A stretch of DNA of 17,343 bases from CAYUIG01 sp964444685 (GCA_964444685.1 CAYUIG010000062.1:1-17343), one strand, 5' to 3'; numbered from the stretch's first letter, positions 1 to 6,822 are shown. A program made the numbers and translations. The notes: generated from the letters alone by a model not told the origin.

Positions 1-45
1 GTTTCCGCGTCGCGGCCCGTGAACTTTCGACCCACCCCCCCCGTC

Positions 46-65
46 ACCGCGCCGGCCGGCGCGGT
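46..65. repeat. Perfect 20-bp GC palindrome after the HNH gene
   Basis: ACCGCGCCGG followed directly by its exact reverse complement. It begins immediately beyond the HNH stop codon (66-68). Read leftward it is followed by a G8 run (C8 on the plus strand, 35-42), not a T run, so a classical intrinsic terminator is not supported. It may be a transcript-end hairpin, a protein-binding palindrome, or part of a packaging (cos) region, which in many phages lies beside an HNH gene. The role is unproven. Confidence 0.5.
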
Positions 66-419
66 TCAGCGCCAGCGCTCGGCGGCTCGTGCGTGTGCGC
101 GTGCGGCTGCCTCACGCGCGGTCTTCGCCGCGTGGCAGTCGTCGCACAACCCTTGGATGTTCTCGTCGTCGTCCGTGCCGCCGTCGATCAGCGGCACGAT
201 GTGATCACGCTGCGTGGCGACTGCAACGCGATCGTGACGCTCGCACTCGGCGCACAGTGGCTCGCGCCGGAAGAGCGTCGCGCGCTGGCGTTGCAGCTTC
301 CGACCGCGCACGCGCTGCTCGGTCGGCCACGCTCGACCTGTCTGCACTGGGGCGGCCACCGTGCGCAGCTGCGTAGAAAGCGTCGCGATGCGCGGCTTCA
401 ACGACTGCAGCTTCGCCAT
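66..419 (-). CDS. HNH endonuclease, likely packaging-associated
   Basis: A 117-residue protein with a classical HNH nuclease core. Visible are a CxxC pair (C56, C59), the metal/catalytic DH (D72-H73) followed by a hydrophobic strand, the central N87, and a second CxxC with the last His (C92, C95, H96). The N-terminus is basic and the C-terminus is an Ala/Arg helix. The start at 419 is preferred because the upstream in-frame ATG (485) would place coding sequence across a terminator hairpin at 441-473. A weak GGGG ribosome site precedes the chosen start. HNH proteins of this size often sit next to terminase and help the large subunit cut at cos (known for the HK97-type family). Here the gene is the last one at the left edge, where the small terminase would be expected next. 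The link to packaging is inferred from position. Confidence 0.85.
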   Translation of the reverse strand: MAKLQSLKPRIATLSTQLRTVAAPVQTGRAWPTEQRVRGRKLQRQRATLFRREPLCAECERHDRVAVATQRDHIVPLIDGGTDDDENIQGLCDDCHAAKTAREAAARAHARAAERWR

Positions 420-440
420 GCGCACCGACCCCAGAAACGA

Positions 441-473
441 AAAGCCCGCCGGGCTTTCGCGCTGGCGGGCTTT
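441..473 (-). terminator. Intrinsic terminator hairpin between Q-like gene and HNH gene
   Basis: AAAGCCCGCC (441-450) pairs perfectly with GGCGGGCTTT (464-473), a 10-bp GC-rich stem with a 13-nt loop. The inner AAAGCCC-GCC-GGGCTTT (441-457) can form an alternative hairpin. Read leftward the stem ends in a short TTTT. It lies 40-70 nt downstream of the candidate late promoter at 513-543, the position of lambda tR', and would also end read-through from the early operon. Confidence 0.7.
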
Positions 474-502
474 CTGTACCGGCACCTCTTCGGCATACCG
501 GA

Positions 503-1129
503 TCAGGTCGGAAATCTAGCATGGTTTGCACAATGCGTGTCAATCGGCGTGCATCGAAGTGCGAGATCCGCATCATCGGTCGCCTTCCGGTAGGCGGTCT
601 CGAGCCACTTGCGGATCGCCTTCGCGTGCGTGCCGGCCGTGTTGCGATGTACCGCACACCGGTCGGCGAGGATGCCGATATTCACCTTCTCTGCTCCCGC
701 CCAGCGTCGCACGATGCCCGCGCGCAACTGCCGCGGGGAGAGCGATCCCGGCACCGCCTCGATCGAGCGCTCGGTGAGCAGCGCAGCAGCCTCGGTCCAC
801 TCGTCGTTACGCGTCCACCCCGAGCAGCAGGCCCGCCTGCAGGCGCACGGGAACGCCCGTGGCGCATAGCGCACGACGAGGATCGCCACCTGCAGCTCGC
901 CCAGCGTCCCGATGCGCCGGCGAATCGCACCGGCCCACGCCGCCCGCTCCTCGGGACTGTCGAACCGCGGCGCCCTGGCGCTGACCTGCTTCTGATGCTG
1001 GGCGAGCGAGTCGGGCTCGCCACGATGCCGGTTGCTGAAGGCGAACCGCAGCGCGGCATCCAGCGATCGGAACGCGGCGACGTCAGCCTCGTCGGCACTG
1101 GCGGGGATGATTGTTTCGAGTTCGCTCAT
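503..1129 (-). CDS. Q-like late regulator / HTH DNA-binding protein
   Basis: A 208-residue basic protein. The middle has a Cys cluster (C95, C97, C101, C102) in a CxCRRxCC arrangement that resembles a zinc-binding element. Residues about 148-175 read as a helix-turn-helix (ILADRCAVHRNTAGTHAKAI), with a helical, basic C-terminus. Such Cys-plus-HTH proteins at the end of phage early operons are often late-gene antiterminators (Q type), but no single signature proves it here. Its start ATG overlaps the stop of the AP2 gene as ATGA, so it is translationally coupled. The strongest support is context. It is the last gene of the early leftward operon, and its own 3' end contains a promoter-like sequence (513-543) followed at once by an intrinsic terminator, as around lambda Q, PR' and tR'. 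Alternative: an ordinary phage HTH regulator. Confidence 0.55.
   Translation of the reverse strand: MSELETIIPASADEADVAAFRSLDAALRFAFSNRHRGEPDSLAQHQKQVSARAPRFDSPEERAAWAGAIRRRIGTLGELQVAILVVRYAPRAFPCACRRACCSGWTRNDEWTEAAALLTERSIEAVPGSLSPRQLRAGIVRRWAGAEKVNIGILADRCAVHRNTAGTHAKAIRKWLETAYRKATDDADLALRCTPIDTHCANHARFPT
513..543 (-). promoter_or_regulatory. Candidate late promoter (PR'-like)
   Basis: Read leftward, TTGACA (538-543) is followed after 19 nt by TAGATT (513-518), which is preceded by TGC and so forms an extended -10 element. The -35 is consensus; the spacer is 1-2 nt longer than ideal, as is tolerated with an extended -10. It overlaps the last codons of the Q-like gene, and the first transcribed sequence runs straight into the hairpin at 441-473. 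It would drive the HNH gene and the late genes outside the window. Confidence 0.55.
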
Positions 1130-1380
1130 TGTTGGTTCTCATCGGCTGGAAAATTCACCACTGCCGTCGGTCCGAAGATCTCTATCGCCTTCGCGTCGTA
1201 CATCCTCGCCGCCTCAACTGCCGTCTTCGCGCGACCGCAGTACAGCTTCTCCTTTCGATCAGGCACTCGAATCCGGGCCTCGAAGCCTCCCTTCTTGGCT
1301 GAAACGCCGATGAATCCGGTCTTGTTTCTGCCCACTGCCCGCAGGTAGGCGGCGCGGTCGCGCGGTGTCAGCGTTCCCAT
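1126..1380 (-). CDS. AP2/ERF-like DNA-binding domain protein
   Basis: An 84-residue protein that is almost entirely one AP2-type DNA-binding domain. After a short N-terminus come the first strands (TGFIGVSAKKGGFEARIRV, about residues 22-40), then the amphipathic helix with the characteristic AVEAARMYDAKAIEIFG (about 59-75) and the closing V-V-N-F-P. The AP2 fold in phages usually accompanies HNH homing endonucleases; here it stands alone with no nuclease motif. The start at 1380 gives the domain with only a short N-terminus; longer reading upstream overlaps the helicase-loader gene and is low-complexity Arg-rich, so it is a shadow. It overlaps the Q-like gene as ATGA and lies 10 nt after the loader gene. 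It could be a remnant of a mobile endonuclease or a small phage regulator. Confidence 0.75.
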   Translation of the reverse strand: MGTLTPRDRAAYLRAVGRNKTGFIGVSAKKGGFEARIRVPDRKEKLYCGRAKTAVEAARMYDAKAIEIFGPTAVVNFPADENQQ

Positions 1381-1390
1381 GACAACTCGC

Positions 1391-1816
1391 TCACGGCCGA
1401 CCTCCCATCGCTGGCCGCTTGATCGCGCTGGCCAGCATCTGGTGGATCCGTGCGAGGTTCTGTCGCGCCGTCTCGTTGTCGGTGTGACCACAACCGGCAT
1501 CGGGTAGCGCCGCCCCGCCAGGCGACGCCGGCGGCGGGCGCACGTCCAGGCACGCGGCCACGAACTCCGGAATGGTCGGTGGCCATTCCCTCCCGGAATC
1601 GATGATCGTGCGCATCGCGCGGCCCAACGTCTGCGCATCGAACCGGCCGAGCTCCGTGGCCCACATGCCCTTGACCTCCCGGAGGTCGAGGCCCTCCCAC
1701 ATCGACGTGACCTTGGTCACCCCGTAGAGCGCGAAGAATCGGTCGAAAAGCCGATTCACCCACGCCTCGGGCAGGCGCTGGTCAGCGGGCGAATACGCGT
1801 TCGGTAGCGTCGACAT
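1391..1816 (-). CDS. Phage replication protein P-like (helicase loader)
   Basis: A 141-residue protein resembling lambda P-type replication proteins, which deliver the host DnaB helicase to the initiator at the origin. Visible signs are the N-terminal aromatic/helical LFDRFFALYGVTKVTSMWEG (residues 23-42), W52, and the hallmark REWPPTIPEFVAAC near residues 76-89 (consensus WPP-x-P-x-F). The C-terminus carries a flexible Pro/Gly stretch and a final helix. The start at 1816 has a GGAG ribosome site 8 nt upstream; a GTG at 1834 is the alternative. It overlaps the 3' end of the O-like gene by 35 bp, matching the O-P pair of lambda. It is shorter than lambda P (about 230 residues), as is common in these phages. 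Confidence 0.7.
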   Translation of the reverse strand: MSTLPNAYSPADQRLPEAWVNRLFDRFFALYGVTKVTSMWEGLDLREVKGMWATELGRFDAQTLGRAMRTIIDSGREWPPTIPEFVAACLDVRPPPASPGGAALPDAGCGHTDNETARQNLARIHQMLASAIKRPAMGGRP

Positions 1817-2630
1817 CAATGGTCTCCGGTTCACGGGTTCGGCCGGTCAGCCCGGCCACGGTGGCGGCAATGCGATCCTGTCGGGACGACGCGCCCTTGC
1901 CCGGCGGCGATCGGCTCCACTCGCTGCGTACGAAGTTTCGCCACGTTGCTGGCCAGTCGGCCTTGCTCCCGCGCTGCCCCGGTACACCGAGCCAGTAGTC
2001 GCGGAACTTCTCTGCAAGCCCTTCCGGGTCCAGCGATGGCCGCTCCGCCCTGCACCACGCGACGTCGGCCTCCCCTGGAAAGCCATCGGGGATCCGCGTG
2101 CCACGAGGCGGCTTCTTCGGCGCTGCGCGCGCGCGCTCCATCCTTTCGACTACGCCTTCGTCTTCGACTCCGACAACGACTCCGTCTCCGTCTCCGTCTA
2201 GGTGCGCAGATGTTTGCAATTGCGCGCAACTGTTTGCAGTTGCTTGCAGACCGCTATCAGTTGCTGGCGGACCATGTACATCGGTGCGCAATTGCGGGCA
2301 CTTGCCCCACGGTGGGGTCGGGAACTTCGGCTCCGACCGCGTCTGCCACTTCGTATCGAGCATCTGCCCATACGGTTTCCCGCCGTGCTCGTAGAGAGCG
2401 ATCACACCGGCCTTCTCGCACGCAGCGATCCAACGGGTAATGTCGGCCTCCCGGACTCGGTCAACCCTCAGGGGATACAGAGCTGTACGCAACATGGCAG
2501 GACGCGCATCGAACAGGCCGTGATCGTCGACCTTGCTCATGAGACGCCTGTAGAACACCTCCTCCGGCCAGTCGAGCCGGTCGATACGGTCGGAATCGAG
2601 GATGCCCTCGCGAAGAACGCGGTTCGGCAT
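1782..2630 (-). CDS. Phage replication initiator, O-like
   Basis: A 282-residue protein with two conserved halves and a low-complexity middle. Residues about 1-100 form a winged-helix-like DNA-binding region beginning RVLREGILDSDRIDRLDWPEE, typical of phage initiator/O-like proteins. Residues about 112-165 are a linker rich in Gln, Thr and Asp-Gly repeats. Residues about 183-240 carry FPGEADVAWCRAERP and W-PATWRNFVRSEW, the C-terminal element found in O-like and helicase-loader-linked proteins. The linker-coding DNA contains phased repeats that look like an origin (2211-2300), as in lambda where ori lies inside O. The gene follows a 72-residue ORF by 3 nt and overlaps the P-like gene. The role as initiator is family knowledge plus context; origin binding is inferred. 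Confidence 0.7.
   Translation of the reverse strand: MPNRVLREGILDSDRIDRLDWPEEVFYRRLMSKVDDHGLFDARPAMLRTALYPLRVDRVREADITRWIAACEKAGVIALYEHGGKPYGQMLDTKWQTRSEPKFPTPPWGKCPQLRTDVHGPPATDSGLQATANSCAQLQTSAHLDGDGDGVVVGVEDEGVVERMERARAAPKKPPRGTRIPDGFPGEADVAWCRAERPSLDPEGLAEKFRDYWLGVPGQRGSKADWPATWRNFVRSEWSRSPPGKGASSRQDRIAATVAGLTGRTREPETIDVDATERVFAR
2158..2300. other. Candidate replication origin with iterons inside the O-like gene
   Basis: Four related units occur on the plus strand: TTTGCAATTGCGCGCA (2213-2228), TTTGCAGTTGCTTGCA (2233-2248), a weaker one with core CAGTTGC (2258-2264), and TGCGCAATTGCGGGCA (2285-2300). The CARTTGC cores start at 2217, 2237, 2258 and 2289, spacings of 20, 21 and 31 bp, close to 2, 2 and 3 helical turns. 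Two contain the palindrome GCAATTGC. Beside them lies a pyrimidine-rich tract with three tandem TCCGTC units (2181-2198). The layout matches the lambda origin: iterons plus a strand-biased tract inside the initiator gene. Confidence 0.6.
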
Positions 2631-2633
2631 CGA

Positions 2634-2852
2634 TTACTCGGGCTTCTCACCGAGGCTCACCAGCGCACCGGTGATGCGCGCGGCTGTGCACTTGACGGCG
2701 AAGTACTCATCGACGCTCGCGTTCGGACACGAAACGTGGAACCGCTGCATGATCGCGTCGAACGCGTCGTGATTCGGCTCGACTTGCGCAGACCGACCAA
2801 GCCTCCGCGCACGCAGCACGATCACCTTCTCGCCTTCCTTCGCAGGGTTCAT
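2634..2852 (-). CDS. Hypothetical phage protein, 72 residues
   Basis: A small protein of unknown function with a basic first third (VIVLRARRLGRSAQV), a possible helix FDAIMQRFHV and two Cys. No recognisable domain. The start at 2852 is chosen because its ATG overlaps the stop of the preceding gene as TGATG, inside the sequence GAGGGGTGCCGCTGATG that recurs at two other small-gene junctions of the phage (9408-9424 and 9641-9657). It ends 3 nt before the O-like gene, so it belongs to the replication operon. Confidence that it is coding rests on coupling and position. Confidence 0.55.
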   Translation of the reverse strand: MNPAKEGEKVIVLRARRLGRSAQVEPNHDAFDAIMQRFHVSCPNASVDEYFAVKCTAARITGALVSLGEKPE

Positions 2853-2866
2853 CAGCGGCACCCCTC
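2850..2866 (-). repeat. Gene-junction repeat GAGGGGTGCCGCTGATG
   Basis: Read leftward: a GAGG ribosome-site-like tract, the last codons of the upstream gene (ending Cys-Arg-stop) and a TGATG stop/start overlap. It differs by one base from the copies at 9408-9424 and 9641-9657. Confidence 0.6.
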
Positions 2867-3145
2867 GAACAGGTCCGGACGGGCCCGGTGCGACGACACG
2901 ATCCGGCGTAACAAGTCTCGCCTGGCGCCCTCGCGCAGCAGCGCCATCGCGCGGTAGCGGCCGACGCCGAGGTGCTCCGCGAGATCCACCCACGTCACGC
3001 GACGGCCGCTGTCGACAATCCACGCTGCAGCCCGCTCGACCGGATCCGGGCGCGCAGGTGCAGACGGCTGCAACAGTGCCTTGCCCGCATCGCACGGCAG
3101 GTCCAGCCGGCGCGACTGCGCCACGGTCCACTGGATCGCGTTCAT
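2852..3145 (-). CDS. Small winged-helix/HTH phage protein
   Basis: A 97-residue protein. The second half (about residues 34-85) reads as a helix-turn-helix: ERAAAWIVDSGRRVTWVDLAEHLGVGRYRAMALLREG, with TWVDLAEHLGV as helix 2 and the turn, and RYRAMALLREG as the recognition helix. It is probably a DNA-binding regulator or replication accessory of the early operon; no named family is recognised. Its start at 3145 overlaps the stop of the 138-residue gene as ATGA, and its stop overlaps the next gene as TGATG. The C-terminus (SSHRARPDLFEGCR) lies in the repeated junction sequence. Confidence 0.65.
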   Translation of the reverse strand: MNAIQWTVAQSRRLDLPCDAGKALLQPSAPARPDPVERAAAWIVDSGRRVTWVDLAEHLGVGRYRAMALLREGARRDLLRRIVSSHRARPDLFEGCR

Positions 3146-3558
3146 GGCCTTGCCCACATCAGGCGCGCCAGGTGCTCGGCCTGTTCGCGCGACAGGCGCA
3201 CACCGTGCGCGCCATTGACTGCGATCGGCTCGCACCCGTACAGATGCATCTCGCCGCTCTCCCAGATGCACGCGCGAAATCCGACCGGCGCCACGGGCTG
3301 CACAGTGACCGCTGCCGGTGGCTTCGGCTGCGGTCGCTGGCCGGGCGGCAGCGAAATCAGGATGCGCCCCTTCTCGTCGATCGTTCGCACGAGCAACCCC
3401 GCCTTCACGGCCTTGTCGAGCACCGCTACCGGGTTCGCCCGCGCGGCACCATCGATGCCGGTGATGTAGTCCAGCGTCACGAACTCCGGCGCATCCGGGT
3501 CGCTCAGATGCTCGATGACGAGCGCGGCGGCCGAGCCGGTCCTCGGGGTGTACGTCAT
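3142..3558 (-). CDS. Hypothetical phage protein, wHTH-like N-terminus
   Basis: A 138-residue protein. The N-terminal 70 residues (TGSAAALVIEHLSDPDAPEF, then VAVLDKAVKAGLLVRTID) have the rhythm of a winged-helix domain, ending in a strand pair KGRILISLPPG. A Pro/Gln/Lys linker (about 72-85) leads to a C-terminal part with Trp, Tyr and Cys (WESGEMHLYGCEPIAV) and a helix REQAEHLARLMWARP. The function is unknown; a DNA-binding accessory of the early operon is plausible. It is coupled to both neighbours by ATGA overlaps (3142-3145 and 3555-3558). Longer upstream reading overlaps the membrane-protein gene and is Arg-rich shadow. Confidence 0.6.
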   Translation of the reverse strand: MTYTPRTGSAAALVIEHLSDPDAPEFVTLDYITGIDGAARANPVAVLDKAVKAGLLVRTIDEKGRILISLPPGQRPQPKPPAAVTVQPVAPVGFRACIWESGEMHLYGCEPIAVNGAHGVRLSREQAEHLARLMWARP

Positions 3559-3788
3559 GTGGAAGCCCTTGCAAACCAGTACGTGCGCAGGCCTCGCATC
3601 CAGCCTGCGGCATAGACGAAGGACAGCGCGACGATGCCCCACTGCTCGGCGACCACCGATGCGTAGAGCCACGCCGGCTGAGCGGCCAGGCCGAGAATCG
3701 GCGCCCAGCGCCGCGCGTCGAAGTTCGGCGACTGTGACAGCCACAGCGACGAGACGCCACAGCATGCGATGACAATCTGGTCAATCAT
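3555..3788 (-). CDS. Small phage membrane protein
   Basis: A 77-residue protein with two or three hydrophobic segments: IDQIVIACCGVSSLWL (about 2-17), WAPILGLAAQPAWLYASVV (about 28-46) and WGIVALSFVYAAGWM (about 49-63). The pattern RRWAPILGL-AQP-WLY-WGI-S-VY-GW recurs in small inner-membrane proteins of phages of proteobacteria, with a faint likeness to PnuC-type transporters. No function is known. It is coupled on both sides by ATGA overlaps, between the HNH-fold/HTH gene and the 138-residue gene. Confidence 0.65.
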   Translation of the reverse strand: MIDQIVIACCGVSSLWLSQSPNFDARRWAPILGLAAQPAWLYASVVAEQWGIVALSFVYAAGWMRGLRTYWFARAST

Positions 3789-4315
3789 GCCGCGGCCCGC
3801 CATTCGGTGATTCCGGCGCGGCGCCAGGTCGTGATCGCCTTGCCGACGGCCGAGCGCGTCACGCCGTAGCGCCGACCGATCGCCTCGAGCGTCTGGCCTT
3901 CGGCGCGCAGGCGCAGCACCTGCGGCATGTCGTGCACACCGAGCCGAGCACTTTTCGCCAGGCCGAGCGCGGTGATCATAGAGCGACGTACGCCGGACGG
4001 GTATGCGCCGTTGCGCGCAGCGTTGCGCAGTGCGTCGCCCTGCGTTCCGGCGCGCAGGTGCGCTTCGTTCATGCACCGCGCCTCGCCGCAGGTGTCGTAT
4101 ACCGACTTGCCGTCGATGCGCCTGCCCTCGAGCACGAGCAGCAGGCGCCGCGCGAGCCAGCGCTGGCGCTTCCACATGACGATGGGTGCACCGCTCGAAT
4201 GGCAGGCACCGGCCCACAGGAGGCAGTCACCATCGGCGTAGCAGCGACGCAGCAGGTACGCGAGCATCGCCTCGGATGAGAGCGGTTGTCGGCCGGTCGG
4301 GGCGAGGCTCGTCAT
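3785..4315 (-). CDS. HNH-fold / HTH protein, probably inactive nuclease core
   Basis: A 176-residue protein with two parts. Residues about 29-105 follow the pattern of phage HNH proteins: CLLWAGA, a Gly-x-Pro, paired Arg, then VYDTCGEARCMNEAHLRAGT (72-91) with C76, C81, N83 and H86. Where active members have His (VxHTCG), this protein has Asp74, so cleavage may be lost. Residues about 131-165 form an HTH: PQVLRLRAEGQTLEAIGRRY then GVTRSAVGKAITTW. It may bind DNA as a regulator or be a decayed homing endonuclease. The start at 4315 overlaps the helicase-methyltransferase stop as ATGA; the stop overlaps the membrane-protein start. Confidence 0.7.
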   Translation of the reverse strand: MTSLAPTGRQPLSSEAMLAYLLRRCYADGDCLLWAGACHSSGAPIVMWKRQRWLARRLLLVLEGRRIDGKSVYDTCGEARCMNEAHLRAGTQGDALRNAARNGAYPSGVRRSMITALGLAKSARLGVHDMPQVLRLRAEGQTLEAIGRRYGVTRSAVGKAITTWRRAGITEWRAAA

Positions 4316-6822
4316 GCCGCCGCTTCCAGATCGAAGAGCGTCGGCATCGACATCTCGCGTTCGGCCGCCCGCAGGTAGTGGACCTGGTCGGCGAAGTAGG
4401 AGGCGCTCAGCTCCGAGCCGCGCGCGCGGCGTCCGAGCTTGATCGCGCGAACACCGACAGTGCCGATGCCGTGGAACGGGTCGTACACGGTCTCGCCGCG
4501 CGCGCTGTACCGCTCGATCACCCGATCGACGATGTCGAACTGCAGCGGGCACACGTGCTGCTCGACGGCGCGCCGCGCCTGGTCCATGTTGAGCGTGCGC
4601 ATGCGGTTGACGTCGGTCCACACGTTCGGGTCGGGGCTGCCCGGCTCGAGGCAGGCGAAGGTCTTCGGCAAGGCCTTGCGCGCGCCGAGCTGCTCGCCGA
4701 TCTCGACGTGCCGCTCGTAGTCGTACACGTGGCGCAGGCTCTCCTCGGTGAAGAACTTCGCGAGCTTGCCGGGCCCCATGCGCGCCATCTCGTCGGCCGA
4801 GAGCAGGCGGTTGCCGCTCGATCGCCAGTAGTTGTGCGCATCGATCTGCCAGCGCGCGAGGCTGTACTCGTCGGGGCGCTTGGTGACCGGCTCATCGGCA
4901 TAGCCGCGCAGCAGATCCGACTGCGGCTTGCGAAAGAGCAGCACGTACTCCGAGCACCCGGTGCCCATCTTCGTCCCGTCCTTGCACATCTCGCTGTAGC
5001 CGAGCCGATAGGTCTGGTTGTTCTCGCGCACGACGTCGGTCGTCACCGTGACGATGGCCATCTTCACGAAGCCGTGCTTCCTCAGGTGAAAGCTCGCCTC
5101 CTCGTGGAAGTAGTCCATGCTCGGCGCGCCCAGGCCGGTCACGTTCTGGAACAGCACGCGGTCCTTCACGTGGATCGCGGCGATGCGCCCGGGCTTGAGG
5201 ATCCGAAAGAGCTCGGGCGTCAGAAAGTCCATCTGCCGCCAGAAGTGCGCGTTGTCCTCGGTGTGGCCGAAGTCGTTGTACGTCGGCGTGTATTCGTAGT
5301 GGTTGGCGAAGGGGATCGACGTAACGATCAGGTCGACCGAGTTTTCGGGCTGCTCCATCGCCTCGAGCACCGCGTCGTTGTTGGCGACCTCGAAGAGATC
5401 GCCCTTCTCGACGCGCCGCTGTACGCCGATGGTGCGGGCGAGCGAATCGTGCAGCGCGAGACCGTCGAGCCCGTGCGTGCGGAAGAGCTCCGCCATGCGG
5501 GCCTGCTGCTCATCGTGGCGGCGCCACTTCGCCTGCAGGTTCGCCACCGTCTCGCGCTCGGCTTCGGTGTGGATGATGTCGATGCGAACGCGCCCGGTCT
5601 GGCCGAACCGGTAGGTGCGGTGCACGGCCTGGATGAAGTCGTTGAACTTGTGCCCGACGCCCGCGAAGATCTCGCGATGGCAGTGGCGCTGGAAGTTGCA
5701 GCCGCTGCCGGCGATGACGGGCTTCGTGCTGAGCAGCCGATGCTCGCCATCGCTGAAGCCGATGATGCGCGCCTCGCGCTCTTCGAGGTCCTGACTGCCC
5801 CACACGCTGACCGCATCGGGCAGCGCCTGCTGGATCGCGTGCCGCTCGTCCTCGAGGTCGTGCCACACGATGAAGTGATCGGCCGGATCCTCCTCGACGA
5901 TCTCACGCACCTTCGCCACCCTGGCCGGCAGGCTCTCGCGCTTCTCGCGCGCAGCGGCCGGCAGGCTCATCGCGACGTTCTGGATCAGCAGGCCCTGCCC
6001 GATCTTGTCGACACCCGCTGCGCCGTAGTCGCTCGGGATCTCGTGCCAGCGCACGTCGATCTCGGGCAGCACGTACCCGGTGTCGTCGTGTCCGAGATCG
6101 CTCGGCTTCGTGATGAACACGGCCCAGCTCGCCACCCAGCGCCAGAACTCCGCCTCCTTGTGCGGGTACAGAGTCAGGTTCCCGGCCTTCTCGCTGTCGC
6201 GCTGGAAAAAGCGCGTGAGCGCCTGGCCGGTGTCCATCACGCCCAGGTACCCGGCGTAGTGAATGAGCTCCTTGTACCGGTTCGGGTCGGGCGTCGCGGT
6301 GGCGACGGCCTTGAACTCGACGTCGGCGAACGCCGGCAGGAACTCCTGATACGTCTTGCTGCCGAAGCTGCGCAGGATGCTCGCCTCGTCGAGGCTTGCC
6401 GCACGGAACAGACGCGGGGTGATCTTCCCCTCGCGCACGCTCTCGTAGTTCGTCAAGTAGATCGTGCGCTCGTCGCCGATCTCGCTGTCGCTACGGATGA
6501 AGCGCAGGTCGATGGCGCAGTCGCCCGCGAACCGAAGCGCGGCTTCGCGGAAGAACTCCTGTCGCACGCCCAGCGGCAGGACCTGCAGGCGCAGGCCTGG
6601 CCGGTGTACGCCGATGAGGCGAAGGAACTCCAGCTGCGTCGCCGTCTTGTGCAGACCGAAGCTCGCGAAGCACGCGCGGTTGCCGCCCTTCAGCATCCAG
6701 CGCGCGATGTCGCGCGTGTGCGGCTTGAGCGCAGGGTTCATCTGCTCGAGCGGCACGTCAAAACCCGTGGACGGCGCCGCGGCGATCTTCTCGCGGAGGA
6801 AGGCTTCGTAGGCGATGCTCAC
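4312..6822 (-). CDS. Fused SNF2-like helicase and DNA methyltransferase
   Basis: An 836-residue two-part enzyme. The N-terminal part is a superfamily 2/SNF2-like ATPase: P-loop FGLHKT (about 55-60, with His where Gly is common), a DEAS Walker B (145-148), TATP (175-178) and a C-terminal lobe ending HRTYRFGQ (401-408). The C-terminal part is an adenine- or cytosine-N4 methyltransferase of circularly permuted order: the catalytic loop TSIPFANHYEY (501-511) comes first and the AdoMet-binding DPFHGIGTVG (781-790) later. It probably modifies phage DNA while moving along or remodelling it. The GTG at 6822 is chosen as start: it overlaps the upstream stop as GTGA and has GAGG 8 nt upstream. The family is widespread in phages with this fusion. 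Base specificity cannot be read. Confidence 0.85.
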   Translation of the reverse strand: MSIAYEAFLREKIAAAPSTGFDVPLEQMNPALKPHTRDIARWMLKGGNRACFASFGLHKTATQLEFLRLIGVHRPGLRLQVLPLGVRQEFFREAALRFAGDCAIDLRFIRSDSEIGDERTIYLTNYESVREGKITPRLFRAASLDEASILRSFGSKTYQEFLPAFADVEFKAVATATPDPNRYKELIHYAGYLGVMDTGQALTRFFQRDSEKAGNLTLYPHKEAEFWRWVASWAVFITKPSDLGHDDTGYVLPEIDVRWHEIPSDYGAAGVDKIGQGLLIQNVAMSLPAAAREKRESLPARVAKVREIVEEDPADHFIVWHDLEDERHAIQQALPDAVSVWGSQDLEEREARIIGFSDGEHRLLSTKPVIAGSGCNFQRHCHREIFAGVGHKFNDFIQAVHRTYRFGQTGRVRIDIIHTEAERETVANLQAKWRRHDEQQARMAELFRTHGLDGLALHDSLARTIGVQRRVEKGDLFEVANNDAVLEAMEQPENSVDLIVTSIPFANHYEYTPTYNDFGHTEDNAHFWRQMDFLTPELFRILKPGRIAAIHVKDRVLFQNVTGLGAPSMDYFHEEASFHLRKHGFVKMAIVTVTTDVVRENNQTYRLGYSEMCKDGTKMGTGCSEYVLLFRKPQSDLLRGYADEPVTKRPDEYSLARWQIDAHNYWRSSGNRLLSADEMARMGPGKLAKFFTEESLRHVYDYERHVEIGEQLGARKALPKTFACLEPGSPDPNVWTDVNRMRTLNMDQARRAVEQHVCPLQFDIVDRVIERYSARGETVYDPFHGIGTVGVRAIKLGRRARGSELSASYFADQVHYLRAAEREMSMPTLFDLEAAA

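Noticed and set aside
521..1348. Plus-strand frames of up to 275 codons opposite the Q-like and AP2 genes
   Set aside because: No ribosome site or domain, low-complexity composition, and opposite to well-coupled genes.
1126..1638. Longer version of the AP2 gene starting at 1638
   Set aside because: The extra 86 residues overlap the helicase-loader gene and are Arg/Pro-rich shadow sequence; the ATG at 1380 gives a normal single-domain protein.
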